Shown here: piece by piece, positions 24,895-32,797 of the stretch | Numbering within the stretch: position 1 is the stretch's first letter | Layout of the letters: each line of letters opens with the position of its first letter | NCBI RefSeq assembly: GCF_001275675.1 | Contig: NZ_LITM01000017.1 | Coordinates: 5,620-39,368, forward strand | From: Lysinibacillus sp. FJAT-14745 | Lineage (GTDB): Bacteria; Bacillota; Bacilli; Bacillales_A; Planococcaceae | Direction: 5' to 3' | DNA: 33,749 bases | Made by a program: the position numbers and the translations under genes | Notes under the pieces: model-generated | Database searches by the model: none | Told to the model about the DNA's origin: nothing | Seen by the model: only the letters and a program-made list of their open reading frames with translations

Positions 24895-26400
24895 TTACTC
24901 AGTTTTTGCTGGTGTACCAGTAAGCAGTTCTTTTGCTTTTAACAATTGAGGATCATCTGCTTTTATTTTTGCACGTAATGCATCCATTAAAGCATACGTT
25001 GTATCGCCCGTTAAAACACCAGTCTCTTCAAGACCACTTGCAGCTTGCAGTTTTTTCACTGCACGTTCTGTGTGTTGTTCAAAAATACCGTCTGCTTTAC
25101 CAGGCTCATATCCTAGAACTTCTAGCATCTCTTGTGCCGCTTTTACAGAGTTAGACTGCACGCCCTTTTTCATTTCCATAGATGGATCTAAGTAAGGTAA
25201 TGATGCGTAAGATGGGTATGACACTTTAACATCTGGAGCAATCCCTTTTTCGTGAATCCAGTTACCATTAGGTGTTAGCCATTTACCTGTTGTGAATTTA
25301 AGGTTAGAGCCATCTTTTAATGGTGTAACATTTTGCACTGTACCTTTACCAAACGAAGTTTCTCCTACAATTTTAGCACCGACAGATTCTTTTAAGGCAC
25401 CAGCTAATATTTCAGAAGCAGAAGCACTGCCGCTATCAACTAGCACTGTCACTGGAACATTATATTTTTTACCTGCAATAGCATTTGTAATTTTCGGCTC
25501 TTCATCTTTTTGTTGTACTTGTACAATCGGTTTACCTTCTGGAACGAATAAATTCGAAATTTCGATTGCAGCATCTAGGTAGCCACCAGGATTTTGACGT
25601 ACATCTAAAACGATACCTTTCAATCCTTTACCTTCGTAATCTGCAAGAATCTTCTCAAATTCTTTTGCTGTATTTTCACTAAATGACGTTATTTGAATAT
25701 GGGCAATATTCCCTTCAAGCATTTCACCGTAAACCGTTTCAACCGGAATTTCATCACGGACGATTGTCATATTTAGAGGCTCAGTGTTTCCTTCTCGTTT
25801 CACGGTTAATTTTACAGGTGTACCCTTTTCACCGCGAATACGAGCTACCGCTTCAGATGCACTTAACCCATGAATGCTTTTTCCATCAACAGTTAAGATA
25901 ATATCTTTCGGTAATAGCCCCGCCTTTTCAGCAGGTGAATTTTTAATAGGTGACACAACAGTAATAGAGCCGTTACGCTCTTGAATTTCCGCACCAATTC
26001 CTTGGAAACTAGAAGACAATCCAGTTTTAAATTGATCTGCTTCTTCCTTCACCATAAAATCAGAATACGGATCACCTAAAGCGTCAAACATGCCATTAAT
26101 AGCGCCATCGACCACTTTTGAATCGTCGATATCTTTGTAATATTTGTTTTTAAGTAAATCATAGGCTTCGTATAATTTTGAAAATTCTGCACGCCCAGTC
26201 GGTACTTTCACCTCAACTACTTTCTGTTCTCCGAATGTTAAGGCAAATATCGTTAAGCCTGCAGTAATAAGGATTGTAAAGAACATCAGCATGATAAATT
26301 TAAACGGTTTCATTTGTATAAATTTCCCTGCTAGTTTTACTTCAGTAGGAGGTGTTTGTTCCGGCTGCTGTTCTATACTATCTTTTTTCTGTTCATCCAT
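24895..26400 (-). CDS. S41-family C-terminal processing protease, CtpB-like
   Basis: 501 residues. An N-terminal membrane anchor (about 34-56, FIMLMFFTILITAGLTIFAL) precedes a PDZ domain (about 125-210, with GIGAEI, SPAEKAGLLPKDIIL), the S41 protease core and a C-terminal peptidoglycan-binding domain (about 420-485, EMLEVLGYEPGKADGIF). The catalytic Ser lies in GSASASE and the Lys in FGKGTVQ, near residues 325-352. In Bacillus, CtpB cleaves SpoIVFA during sporulation. This protein has the same architecture, but CtpA-type housekeeping roles are also possible. ATG at 26398-26400 is preferred over one seven codons upstream that lacks a binding site. Confidence 0.92.
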   Translation of the reverse strand: MDEQKKDSIEQQPEQTPPTEVKLAGKFIQMKPFKFIMLMFFTILITAGLTIFALTFGEQKVVEVKVPTGRAEFSKLYEAYDLLKNKYYKDIDDSKVVDGAINGMFDALGDPYSDFMVKEEADQFKTGLSSSFQGIGAEIQERNGSITVVSPIKNSPAEKAGLLPKDIILTVDGKSIHGLSASEAVARIRGEKGTPVKLTVKREGNTEPLNMTIVRDEIPVETVYGEMLEGNIAHIQITSFSENTAKEFEKILADYEGKGLKGIVLDVRQNPGGYLDAAIEISNLFVPEGKPIVQVQQKDEEPKITNAIAGKKYNVPVTVLVDSGSASASEILAGALKESVGAKIVGETSFGKGTVQNVTPLKDGSNLKFTTGKWLTPNGNWIHEKGIAPDVKVSYPSYASLPYLDPSMEMKKGVQSNSVKAAQEMLEVLGYEPGKADGIFEQHTERAVKKLQAASGLEETGVLTGDTTYALMDALRAKIKADDPQLLKAKELLTGTPAKTE

Positions 26401-26753
26401 CTTGATTGTCACCACTCTCATATACGCTAACTTGATGTCACACTATTACCATCTTAACAGGTTATAGAGAAGACGAAAAGAAAAAGACTGTCAAAATTTC
26501 TCGACAAATCTTGTCCTACAACAATCTTCATAAAATCCAGCATTTCTTAATCACTATATTGTTAAGCACATTATTCTATGTAGATGTTATTGCTTTAGAT
26601 TTTGTAAAAGTAAAGGTGCCCGAGAAGCACTTTCTAAGGCACCTCTGTTGTCTGCTAAGTTGTAGGTATATAATGGTACTGCTTTTCTATTTTACCCGTT
26701 TCTTCGAAGCAGTCAACTAAAATCCTCATAGAATATTAGAAATTATTTTTCGC
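26401..26753. other. Intergenic region between protease and amidase genes
   Basis: No gene is seen. It contains the probable amidase terminator (26614-26644) and a second inverted repeat ACTGCTT...AAGCAGT (about 26679-26712). A TTGACA on the minus strand near 26488 lacks a well-placed -10 box. Confidence 0.4.
26614..26644 (-). terminator. Probable terminator of the amidase gene
   Basis: AGGTGCC (26614-26620) pairs with GGCACCT (26638-26644), with an inner AGAA/TTCT stem. The minus strand continues TTTACTTTTAC. It lies 110 nt after the amidase stop. Confidence 0.6.
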
Positions 26754-27488
26754 TTATGCATCTTTAATATACGTAACTTGCGCCAATTTAGCATTTTTTA
26801 TTTTAATCTCTGCATTTTTCGCTGCTGTAATCCCTGTAAAAGTTCCTGTTTTAATTCGAAAATTTGCGCCGTCTTGCTCAATGTAAACAAGCCAGCCGAA
26901 TGTTATTTTCATCACCTGTGCTGCGCTTTCTGCTGCTTTAAGTGTACTGTACGTTCCCGTGAAAATTCGATATTTTTGCGTTTCGATTGGAGGGTTTTGA
27001 ATATCTCCAGCGTTTTTTACCATGTCAATAAATTGTGACCAGGTTACTATTCCAGCTCGAATATTACGAGGGCAATTTTTCCCACTAAAATAATTGTGTT
27101 GAACAATATTTTGAATGGCTATATTTTCATCTTTAATAATTTTTGCGATAAGACTCGCCGCATTTTCCACAGCTTTTAAATAGTCCCCATCACTATTTAC
27201 GCAAATTTCCACCTGAATTCCTTGGCTATTACCTACATACATTCCTGTTCCCCAGCACTCCCAAAAATGTTCAAATGATTGTACAGCTTCCTTATCATCT
27301 ACTTGCCAATGCCAGCTAGCTTCCCTACTGTTGCCATTTATCTGTAGACGAGCATGGGCATCAGCATCAGCTCCAACGCTCGTATTGTCGGTTTCATGAA
27401 CGACAATATACTTTTTTGCATTATTTTTACCATTTGTCATTTTGATTGCTTGTGAAAGTGATACTAGTTTTTGGCGTCTTGTTACCAA
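26754..27488 (-). CDS. N-acetylmuramoyl-L-alanine amidase (amidase_2) with SPOR-like C-terminus
   Basis: 244 residues without a signal peptide. The amidase_2/PGRP-like domain (about 1-150) shows the zinc ligands in IVVHETDN and in QHNYFSGKNCPRNI. The C-terminal part (about 168-244) holds two related YRIFTGTYSTLKAAESAAQ / FRIKTGTFTGITAAKNAE repeats, a SPOR-like peptidoglycan-binding pattern. It should cut the bond between muramic acid and the stem peptide. Prophage and mother-cell lysins have this build, though no other phage genes are near. The start is TTG at 27486-27488, supported by a run of six G seven nt upstream. Confidence 0.88.
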   Translation of the reverse strand: MVTRRQKLVSLSQAIKMTNGKNNAKKYIVVHETDNTSVGADADAHARLQINGNSREASWHWQVDDKEAVQSFEHFWECWGTGMYVGNSQGIQVEICVNSDGDYLKAVENAASLIAKIIKDENIAIQNIVQHNYFSGKNCPRNIRAGIVTWSQFIDMVKNAGDIQNPPIETQKYRIFTGTYSTLKAAESAAQVMKITFGWLVYIEQDGANFRIKTGTFTGITAAKNAEIKIKNAKLAQVTYIKDA

Positions 27489-27744
27489 AGGTTTTCCCCC
27501 CCTTCTTTTTTTAATGTAAAAAGCGGGATAATTGAACTTATAATCATACTATCTTAACATCCATAGTTTAAAGATAGATATTTTAAGTTCATTCTATATT
27601 ATGTACCTTTTGTAACTTCTTTTATGTTTTTATAAGTATTAATAACCACATATTCACACCCGAAATTTACTAATGTTTATTTGGTGTTTGCACTGAGCCG
27701 TTTTTAACTCAGTTCTTTTAATTTTTTTATAACAGAATGTACTG

Positions 27745-28655
27745 TTAGTCTATGAAAAGTAAGAAGCTGCCCCTTAAAATGGCAGAAAAAATACCGTACG
27801 GGGTTGGTGACAGTTTCATCAACTCTTCTCTATCTTTAAGATCAATAAGCTCAACTTGTATATTTAATTTATTTGCACCAGCTATAATATTTTCTGTTGC
27901 AATTTCAACATATGGACATTGGAATGAACGTAAAATCGTTAAGTTATTAAATTTTTTTAACCTGTCCTCCCAATCATTCGGAAAATATGGTTGTTCGGCT
28001 TCGTCGCTCAATGGGTAGACAAGTAATTCAAAATCATATGGCGCCCTATCAATAAGTTGAAAATCGTTTTTCAAAAAAATCTCTTTACTTGGCGCCCAAG
28101 ACGTTTTTGAATTAGAAATAACAACGACACCTTTTTTGGCTTGCTTTTTGGCATCTTCTATACATTTATTGAATCAATTATGCCTCGGCATAATTGCGTC
28201 CGGAATCGGCTTTGTGCTTGCACAAAGAACTCCTTTCCGATTTCCGTGACATCCGCCGGAGGCTTTAACTTCTTTCAGTAGGTGTATGGACACCCGCTGA
28301 AAAGTAACTTAACCCACATTAATCTCACCACCTATAGAGGTGAGAGACTTCTGCTGAAAGAAGTTAATCGAGTACCGTAACCTTTCCCAACTTCACTCAC
28401 CCATAAACAATGAATCACTAAATGACCATCAGCATGAACCACTCTCGAGGAATATTCTGCTTCTGTATATTCAATAAACCCTACTTGTTTTTGATTGTCG
28501 ATTACTTGTACATATTTCAAGCCTTCTTCAAATCTATTGTTCAGCCATTTGTTCTTATTTGAATATCCACTTGATTTCTTCTTGCTTCTAAGACAATAGC
28601 TCCCAATTCCTTCTAATAGTTCATTATTAATTTCCACCATTTCAACTTTACACAA
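27745..28655 (-). pseudogene. YoaP-like GNAT/YoaP-domain gene split by a 191-bp element
   Basis: The 5' part (28366-28655) encodes a GNAT-like domain up to VGKGYGTRL. The 3' part (27745-28174) encodes NKCIEDAKKQAKKGVVVI, SWAPSKEIFLKNDF and the YoaP-type C-terminal domain with SFQCPYVE and PTPYGIFSA. Between them lies a hairpin-rich element (28175-28365). Joining the flanks gives CGATT+ATTCAAT, which reads R-L-F-N-K-C and restores one frame of 239 codons, close to the B. subtilis YoaP length (about 250). As it stands the protein stops inside the element. The likely start is TTG at 28653-28655, 7 nt after GGGGGG. Confidence 0.85.
28175..28365. mobile_element. 191-bp multi-hairpin element, IS200/IS605-derived type suspected
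   Basis: Boundaries are set by restoring the interrupted gene. The left end is a hairpin CAATTATGCC-TC-GGCATAATTG (28175-28196). Next come CTTTGTGC-TT-GCACAAAG inside a CGGAATCGG/CCGATTTCCG stem, a TTCAG...CTGAA stem (28274-28301) and CTCACC/GGTGAG. At the right end ACTTC-N8-GAAGT closes the element. It has no target duplication and no terminal inverted repeat between the two ends. That combination fits non-autonomous relatives of IS200/IS605 elements, which insert as single strands. No transposase is present. Confidence 0.7.
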
Positions 28656-28711
28656 TGCCAATCCCCCCTATTTATTATGATGTCATTATACCTTTTTGAT
28701 TCTGAACATAT

Positions 28712-28862
28712 CGTGTGGTTGATTCCCGTTCCGGCTGACGCTTCGCTTTCGCACAGAGCAAAGCTTCCTGGTGGCGTCCGATGAGCCGCTTCGCTCCATG
28801 GTTTCATCGTGACGCTGTGATCTGACCCCAAGAAGTCGCCTAGCCTCCACTCTAATCAACTA
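28712..28862. repeat. MITE core, copy B, without outer terminal repeats
   Basis: CGTGTGGTTGATT at the left and CTCTAATCAACTA at the right match the inner core of copies A and C. GTTGATT/AATCAAC (28718-28724 with 28854-28860) form the closing stem, and the shared GCGTCCGATGAGCCGCTTCG block lies inside. The GGWTCATCACC ends seen in copies A and C are absent. It lies about 55 bp upstream of the yoaP-like start. Confidence 0.8.
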
Positions 28863-29121
28863 ATATCATGGCACATAATTTAAATAATTGTAATCTTATA
28901 TTGAACCCTTTTTTGAGTAGTATTTAAATCCTTTTGAAAAAAGTATAAAAACTTAAACAAATAGCTCCAAATGAAAGATAAACATATAAGTAAACGAATA
29001 AATAATTCATTTTAGAAAATGAAAAACCAGGCTATTTGCATATTAGCCTGATTTTCACATAGATAATATTTTATTGTTATTCTTTAACTTCTGAGTTACA
29101 CAACAAAAAATTATAAAGACA
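28863..29121. other. Short AT-rich intergenic stretch
   Basis: No gene is seen; it contains the deacetylase terminator at 29015-29050. Confidence 0.4.
29015..29050 (-). terminator. Terminator of the polysaccharide deacetylase gene
   Basis: CAGGCTA (29028-29034) pairs with TAGCCTG (29044-29050). The minus strand continues GTTTTTCATTTT. It lies about 70 nt downstream of the stop. Confidence 0.7.
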
Positions 29122-29871
29122 TTAAGGATTATTGTTTTTTTTGCCTTTTTTACTTTGCACTTCGAGTAATTCAGAAACTGTCACAAATTGATATCCTTGC
29201 TTTTGAAGTTCAGGTATTATTTTTTCCATCGCTTGCACTGTTTGATGACGATTTCCGCCTCCATCATGAAAAAGAACGATATTTCCTTCTTTTACACCTT
29301 TTAACACAGTGTCAACAATTCTATTCATACCTGGACTTCTCCAATCTAATGTATCTAAATGCCATGACCACATAACAACTTTATATCCTTCTTTAACAAT
29401 CGCTTCAATCATTGCATCAGAATACTGGCCTTCAACAGGGCGGAATAAAGTAGGCTTAAATCCTGTAATGTTCTGAATGGCGTCATTTGTTTGTTTGATC
29501 TCCTTTAGCAAATTCGGGACATTCGTCTTTAGGGGATGAGTAAATGTATGGTTTGCTAATTCATGGCCTTCCTTATACATTCTCGCTATTACCTCAGGAT
29601 TTTTTTGTGCATTTTGACCAACAATAAAGAAAGTTGCTTTCGCATTATATTTGTCTAAAAGATCTAAAATCTGTGACGTGTACTTTTTATGTGGCCCGTC
29701 ATCAAAGGTAATAGCAACAATTTTTTCATCCGTTTTGATCTCCCAAACGATTTGTCCTGCTTCTTCATAATACTTTCTTCCTTTATGTTCATATTTTTCT
29801 GCGCCGACTTTTACATAAAAAAAGGAGACAGTTAATAGGCAGATGGGCAATAAAAACAGTAATTTTTTCAC
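29122..29871 (-). CDS. Polysaccharide deacetylase (CE4, NodB domain)
   Basis: 249 residues. A signal peptide or membrane anchor (about 3-24) precedes a NodB domain with the five CE4 motifs: TFDDGP (about 55-60), HTFTHP with the two metal histidines, RPVEGQYS (a variant of RPPxG), DTLDW, and IVLFHDGGG with the catalytic histidine. It should remove acetyl groups from GlcNAc or MurNAc in peptidoglycan or another wall polymer outside the membrane. The metal triad (D, H, H) is complete, so activity is expected. The start is GTG at 29869-29871. Its ribosome binding site lies in a perfect stem (29880-29920), suggesting control of translation. Confidence 0.92.
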   Translation of the reverse strand: MKKLLFLLPICLLTVSFFYVKVGAEKYEHKGRKYYEEAGQIVWEIKTDEKIVAITFDDGPHKKYTSQILDLLDKYNAKATFFIVGQNAQKNPEVIARMYKEGHELANHTFTHPLKTNVPNLLKEIKQTNDAIQNITGFKPTLFRPVEGQYSDAMIEAIVKEGYKVVMWSWHLDTLDWRSPGMNRIVDTVLKGVKEGNIVLFHDGGGNRHQTVQAMEKIIPELQKQGYQFVTVSELLEVQSKKGKKNNNP

Positions 29872-29879
29872 ATCTTCAC

Positions 29880-29920
29880 TTCCTCAAATAAAATATTTAG
29901 TACCCTTATTATTTGAGGAA
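29880..29920 (-). promoter_or_regulatory. 12-bp stem sequestering the deacetylase ribosome binding site
   Basis: TTCCTCAAATAA (29880-29891) and TTATTTGAGGAA (29909-29920) are perfect inverse complements with a 17-nt loop. On the minus-strand RNA the 3' arm ends in GAGGAA, the Shine-Dalgarno sequence 7 nt before the GTG start. The stem is mostly A-U, so it could open with temperature, a protein or an RNA. No T tract follows, so it is not a terminator. Confidence 0.7.
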
Positions 29921-30177
29921 TGTTAAAAAAAATGCTCTTTTTTGATTTTTTATTGCAGCGTATACTTTAGTGATAGCAGTAGAGGTTGTCCTTACAGTGT
30001 TTTTGGTATTAAAACTTAGGATATCACCGATTGATTTGCGATTCATGTTACTAACTATCCGAAAATTGCTCATTCTTTTTTAGCAATTATGCCTCTACAT
30101 AATTGCGTCACTGAGTTCCTCTATTTCAGCAAATGTTTTTTGTACCGAAAGCGTAGCGACAGGTACAGATGTTCGGT
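29921..30177. other. Intergenic region upstream of the deacetylase
   Basis: No gene is seen. It holds the isolated element hairpin at 30083-30106 and a short TGTACC/GGTACA inverted repeat around 30140-30170. Confidence 0.4.
30083..30106. repeat. Isolated left-end hairpin of the 28175 element family
   Basis: GCAATTATG (30083-30091) pairs with CATAATTGC (30098-30106) and is followed by GTCA. The 28175 element begins CAATTATGCCTC...CATAATTGCGTC, so the two share the hairpin and the bases just inside it. The rest of the element is not recognisable here. Confidence 0.55.
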
Positions 30178-30636
30178 CTAAGTAGTTAAAATCTGTTTTT
30201 TCAAATGATGTTCCATATGTTCAAGGTAGTCTTGGATAAGCCACTGTAGAGTCATTAGTTGATTATTTTCAAAGCCACATTGAAGAGTAAGCTTTTCATC
30301 GGGGATATTTTTAATAACATGTATAATTTTTTTATTTAAGCTCACCCATAAATTCAATACTTCATCAAAAGGTAACTCTTGATATCCTTGAATTTTCACC
30401 CAATGAACTTGATCATACGAAGTTAATACTAAGGGTTGCTTATCGTATTGTATTTTTATGAACCTTTCCAGATTATTAATAGCAGAGTCACATAAATGGC
30501 CTAATACCTCTTTTTTTGACCACTTTTGAGGTGTTGGTCGTTGTGAAATCTCTATTTCAGATATTTGACGAAACTCTCCTGGTACCTCATTTACCCAAAA
30601 TTGTAATCGCTCTATAATATTTTGCATATTTTTCAC
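30178..30636 (-). CDS. DinB-superfamily protein
   Basis: 152 residues, helical. The pattern RPTPQKWSKKEVLGHLCDSA with a histidine in the second helix, and YLEHMEHHLKKQI at the C-terminus with further histidines, matches the metal-binding four-helix DinB/YfiT-like fold. Bacillus members include bacillithiol transferases and uncharacterised DinB-like proteins; the activity cannot be read here. The start could be the GTG at 30636 or the ATG three codons later (30627), which has better spacing from AAGGG. Confidence 0.82.
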   Translation of the reverse strand: MKNMQNIIERLQFWVNEVPGEFRQISEIEISQRPTPQKWSKKEVLGHLCDSAINNLERFIKIQYDKQPLVLTSYDQVHWVKIQGYQELPFDEVLNLWVSLNKKIIHVIKNIPDEKLTLQCGFENNQLMTLQWLIQDYLEHMEHHLKKQILTT

Positions 30637-30664
30637 ATCCCTTGAAATTGATAGTTGCCATTAG

Positions 30665-31147
30665 CTATTTGTAAAAACTTAAATAATAGTCAATTAATTT
30701 AATGACTTCGTATATTTTTTTATATTCTTTTTCTATTTTATAAGATATAAACAATATAGCTACATTAAAACTCAAAACTGCTAGAGCAACGATTTGGACA
30801 AGTGAGATTCCAATCATCAGTTTAATATTGATGGCAGAGGCAATTATTGTAATCAATGATAAGATTACACCACACAATGTAATATAAATTGGCTTAGATC
30901 TAATAATTTCATTTGCTTGTAATTTTAATACATCTAGTAAATAGCGAATTTCTTTCAATTGATATTGTTGATCAAAAATCACAAAATATGACATATAAAC
31001 ATCGTTTGCTATTTTTTCATTGAGTATATTTTTATGAATTTTTTTCACTAATCGATCACAAAAATCTTTATCTAATGCTTTTTCAGGTATGAATAGTTCC
31101 TCTTTATTTTCAAAAACATTTGTGCCGGGATGCTTCAAACCCCTCAT
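30665..31147 (-). CDS. Uncharacterised membrane protein, two membrane segments
   Basis: 160 residues. I do not recognise the family. The N-terminal half (1-85) is charged and helical. Two hydrophobic segments (about 88-110, ITLCGVILSLITIIASAI; 113-136, LVQIVALAVLSFNVAILFI) are followed by a short basic/acidic tail (SYKIEKEYKKIYEVIKLIDYY). The GAGAGG site is only a base or so from the ATG at 31147. The TTG at codon 4 would have better spacing and may be the real start. It lies just upstream of the DinB-like gene on the same strand, 28 nt apart, so the two may be cotranscribed. Confidence 0.6.
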   Translation of the reverse strand: MRGLKHPGTNVFENKEELFIPEKALDKDFCDRLVKKIHKNILNEKIANDVYMSYFVIFDQQYQLKEIRYLLDVLKLQANEIIRSKPIYITLCGVILSLITIIASAINIKLMIGISLVQIVALAVLSFNVAILFISYKIEKEYKKIYEVIKLIDYYLSFYK

Positions 31148-31411
31148 CCTCTCATACTGGTTTACCTGATTTAATAACCTTATTAAGAATAGAAAACTCG
31201 TTTATAGTCAAAACATAGTCACTCAATTCTTTCAGATAATTAAATTATATGAAGGGATGGAAAGGTTGTATGTTATTTTAGACAAAAATTTTATTGTAAG
31301 TTTAGTATCTGTGGAGAACATTCAAATATATTACACAAAAAATCACTCGTTTTTTGCAACGAAATGATCTACATGAATATCTAGATGACATACGAGCCAT
31401 TTGAACTTTCA

Positions 31412-32173
31412 TTATCTTGCTTGATCATCATAGTAGGCTTCATTAGCAGCCTCTTCATTGGTACCCCTTAAATAAGCTAAAATCATAACTGGTCGTTTCA
31501 GTAGCATCCAGTCTCCATAATGGTCAAATCGTCTGCACGAAGTAATCATTCCATTTTTAATCGTTCCGTATTTTTTGCCGTTCTCCTTGCCCCATTGTTT
31601 TAAACGCTTAGCAAAATCAGCATCTTCTGCCATTAGCATCTTCTCGTTAAAACCTTTTATCGCCTGAAAGTCCTTTTTAAAGCACCAAAAGATCCCTACA
31701 GAAATAAAACCATACTTGAACAGTAAGGGAACAATTAGTAGCATGGTAGAAACTATTATACCCAAGGACATTCTTTCAAAATTACCGTTCACGCCTCCTC
31801 CAATGTATTGATTGGAAGCTAAACGCTTTTCAACCTCAGATAGCATGTGTTCTGTCATTCGAGTATCAGCATCAATTGTCATCAAAATATCGCCTTTCGC
31901 TAACGCAGCTCCAGCATTTCTGATTTTGGATAAATTTTTATCGCTATTTTCCAATGTCACACAATTGTAGGACTGTGCAATTTCTTTCGTTTTATCCGTA
32001 CAACGATTTAGCACAACGATAACTTCTACTTGATCTTTATAAGGTTGTGCAGACTTTGTAATTGACTCTAGACACCCACCAATATAATTTTCTTCGTTAT
32101 GAGCAGGTATTATAATAGAAAATTTCACATCTCCATCAGGAACATCTTTTATAAATGGTGTGCTTTCCAACAT
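31412..32173 (-). CDS. Family 2 glycosyltransferase with a membrane segment
   Basis: 253 residues. The GT-A start FSIIIPAHNEENYIGGCLES, the DxD metal site in TIDADTRM, and the acceptor-region EDADFAKRLKQWG identify a GT2 enzyme. One long hydrophobic stretch (about 140-168) suggests membrane attachment, so the product is probably a surface glycan or glycolipid. Partner genes are not adjacent. ATG at 32171-32173 is chosen because GAGGGGAG lies 7 nt upstream; the frame runs to 32194. MITE copy C begins about 75 bp upstream. Confidence 0.88.
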   Translation of the reverse strand: MLESTPFIKDVPDGDVKFSIIIPAHNEENYIGGCLESITKSAQPYKDQVEVIVVLNRCTDKTKEIAQSYNCVTLENSDKNLSKIRNAGAALAKGDILMTIDADTRMTEHMLSEVEKRLASNQYIGGGVNGNFERMSLGIIVSTMLLIVPLLFKYGFISVGIFWCFKKDFQAIKGFNEKMLMAEDADFAKRLKQWGKENGKKYGTIKNGMITSCRRFDHYGDWMLLKRPVMILAYLRGTNEEAANEAYYDDQAR

Positions 32174-32246
32174 ATCAAATCTCCCCTCAATCATTAGCTC
32201 TCGTTATGTTAATTTAAGTATACGTTCAAATGTTTCACTTAATTTT

Positions 32247-32506
32247 GGATCATCACCAAAACGTGTGGTTGATTTCCGTTCCGACTGGGCGCTTTCCTGG
32301 GGGCGTCCGATGAGCCGCTTCGCTTCGCTGCAGGGTCTCGGGCCAACAGGATGTTGGTCACGAAGGCGTTATCACACGATGTGATGTTTTTAGCCTTCGT
32401 TCCTCTATTGCTGTTCCCCAAGGAGTCGCCCAGTCTCCACTCCAATCAACTTATTCACATAGTATACGTTTTACTAAAAGTCATCCACGACTTTTAGTGA
32501 TGAACC
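32247..32506. mobile_element. MITE-like element, copy C, with 8-bp target duplication
   Basis: 260 bp bounded by GGATCATCACC (32247-32257) and GTGATGAACC (ending 32506). TTAATTTT flanks both ends (32239-32246 and 32507-32514), a perfect 8-bp direct repeat. The core matches copy A: GTTGAT/ATCAAC (32268-32273 with 32445-32450) and GACTGGGCG/CGCCCAGTC (32283-32291 with 32427-32435). It carries about 60 bp more than copy A in the middle, made of nested palindromes: CCAAC/GTTGG, CGAAGGC/GCCTTCG and TCACA/TGTGA. No transposase gene is present. The ISL3-type relationship is inferred from the ends and 8-bp duplications. Confidence 0.87.
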
Positions 32507-32595
32507 TTAATTTTTTATTTTTGGATTTTTATGTCTATTCCGCAACAAAATGAATTAACTTACACATTACCTTAAAGTTCACATTTTAATTTTTG

Positions 32596-32633
32596 GACAA
32601 AAAAAGAGTTGATTTTGTGATGATCAACTCTTT
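32596..32633 (-). terminator. Strong terminator downstream of fabZ
   Basis: AAAGAGTTGAT (32603-32613) pairs with ATCAACTCTTT (32623-32633), with seven T following on the minus strand. It is about 165 nt after the fabZ stop and is the best T-rich terminator for that message. Confidence 0.8.
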
Positions 32634-32750
32634 TGTCTTATTTTATTTAGGATTTTTATTCATTAGAACTTCTTGTATTTAATCTATTTGAGATGAAAAT
32701 AGCAATTGAGAAAATAAATATACCTGTTAAAAATCATTTAAATACAGAAC

Positions 32751-32784
32751 AAGAGTACTGCAATGAATTTTTTGCAGTACTCTT
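32751..32784 (-). terminator. 12-bp hairpin close behind fabZ
   Basis: AAGAGTACTGCA (32751-32762) pairs perfectly with TGCAGTACTCTT (32773-32784), 13 nt after the fabZ stop. Only GTTCTGTATTT follows, so it may stabilise the 3' end or terminate weakly ahead of the terminator at 32596. Confidence 0.6.
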
Positions 32785-32797
32785 AAATCGAATTGGC

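Noticed and set aside
26488..26493. A perfect TTGACA on the minus strand upstream of the S41 protease.
   Set aside because: The only TATAAC-like box is about 22 nt away, too far for a sigma-A promoter.
26754..27488. Prophage remnant suggested by the amidase.
   Set aside because: No holin, tail, portal or integrase gene is found around it; a single cell-wall amidase is normal in this group.
32160..32445. Frames of 68-74 codons in MITE copy C.
   Set aside because: They lie inside the structured element and have no start signals.
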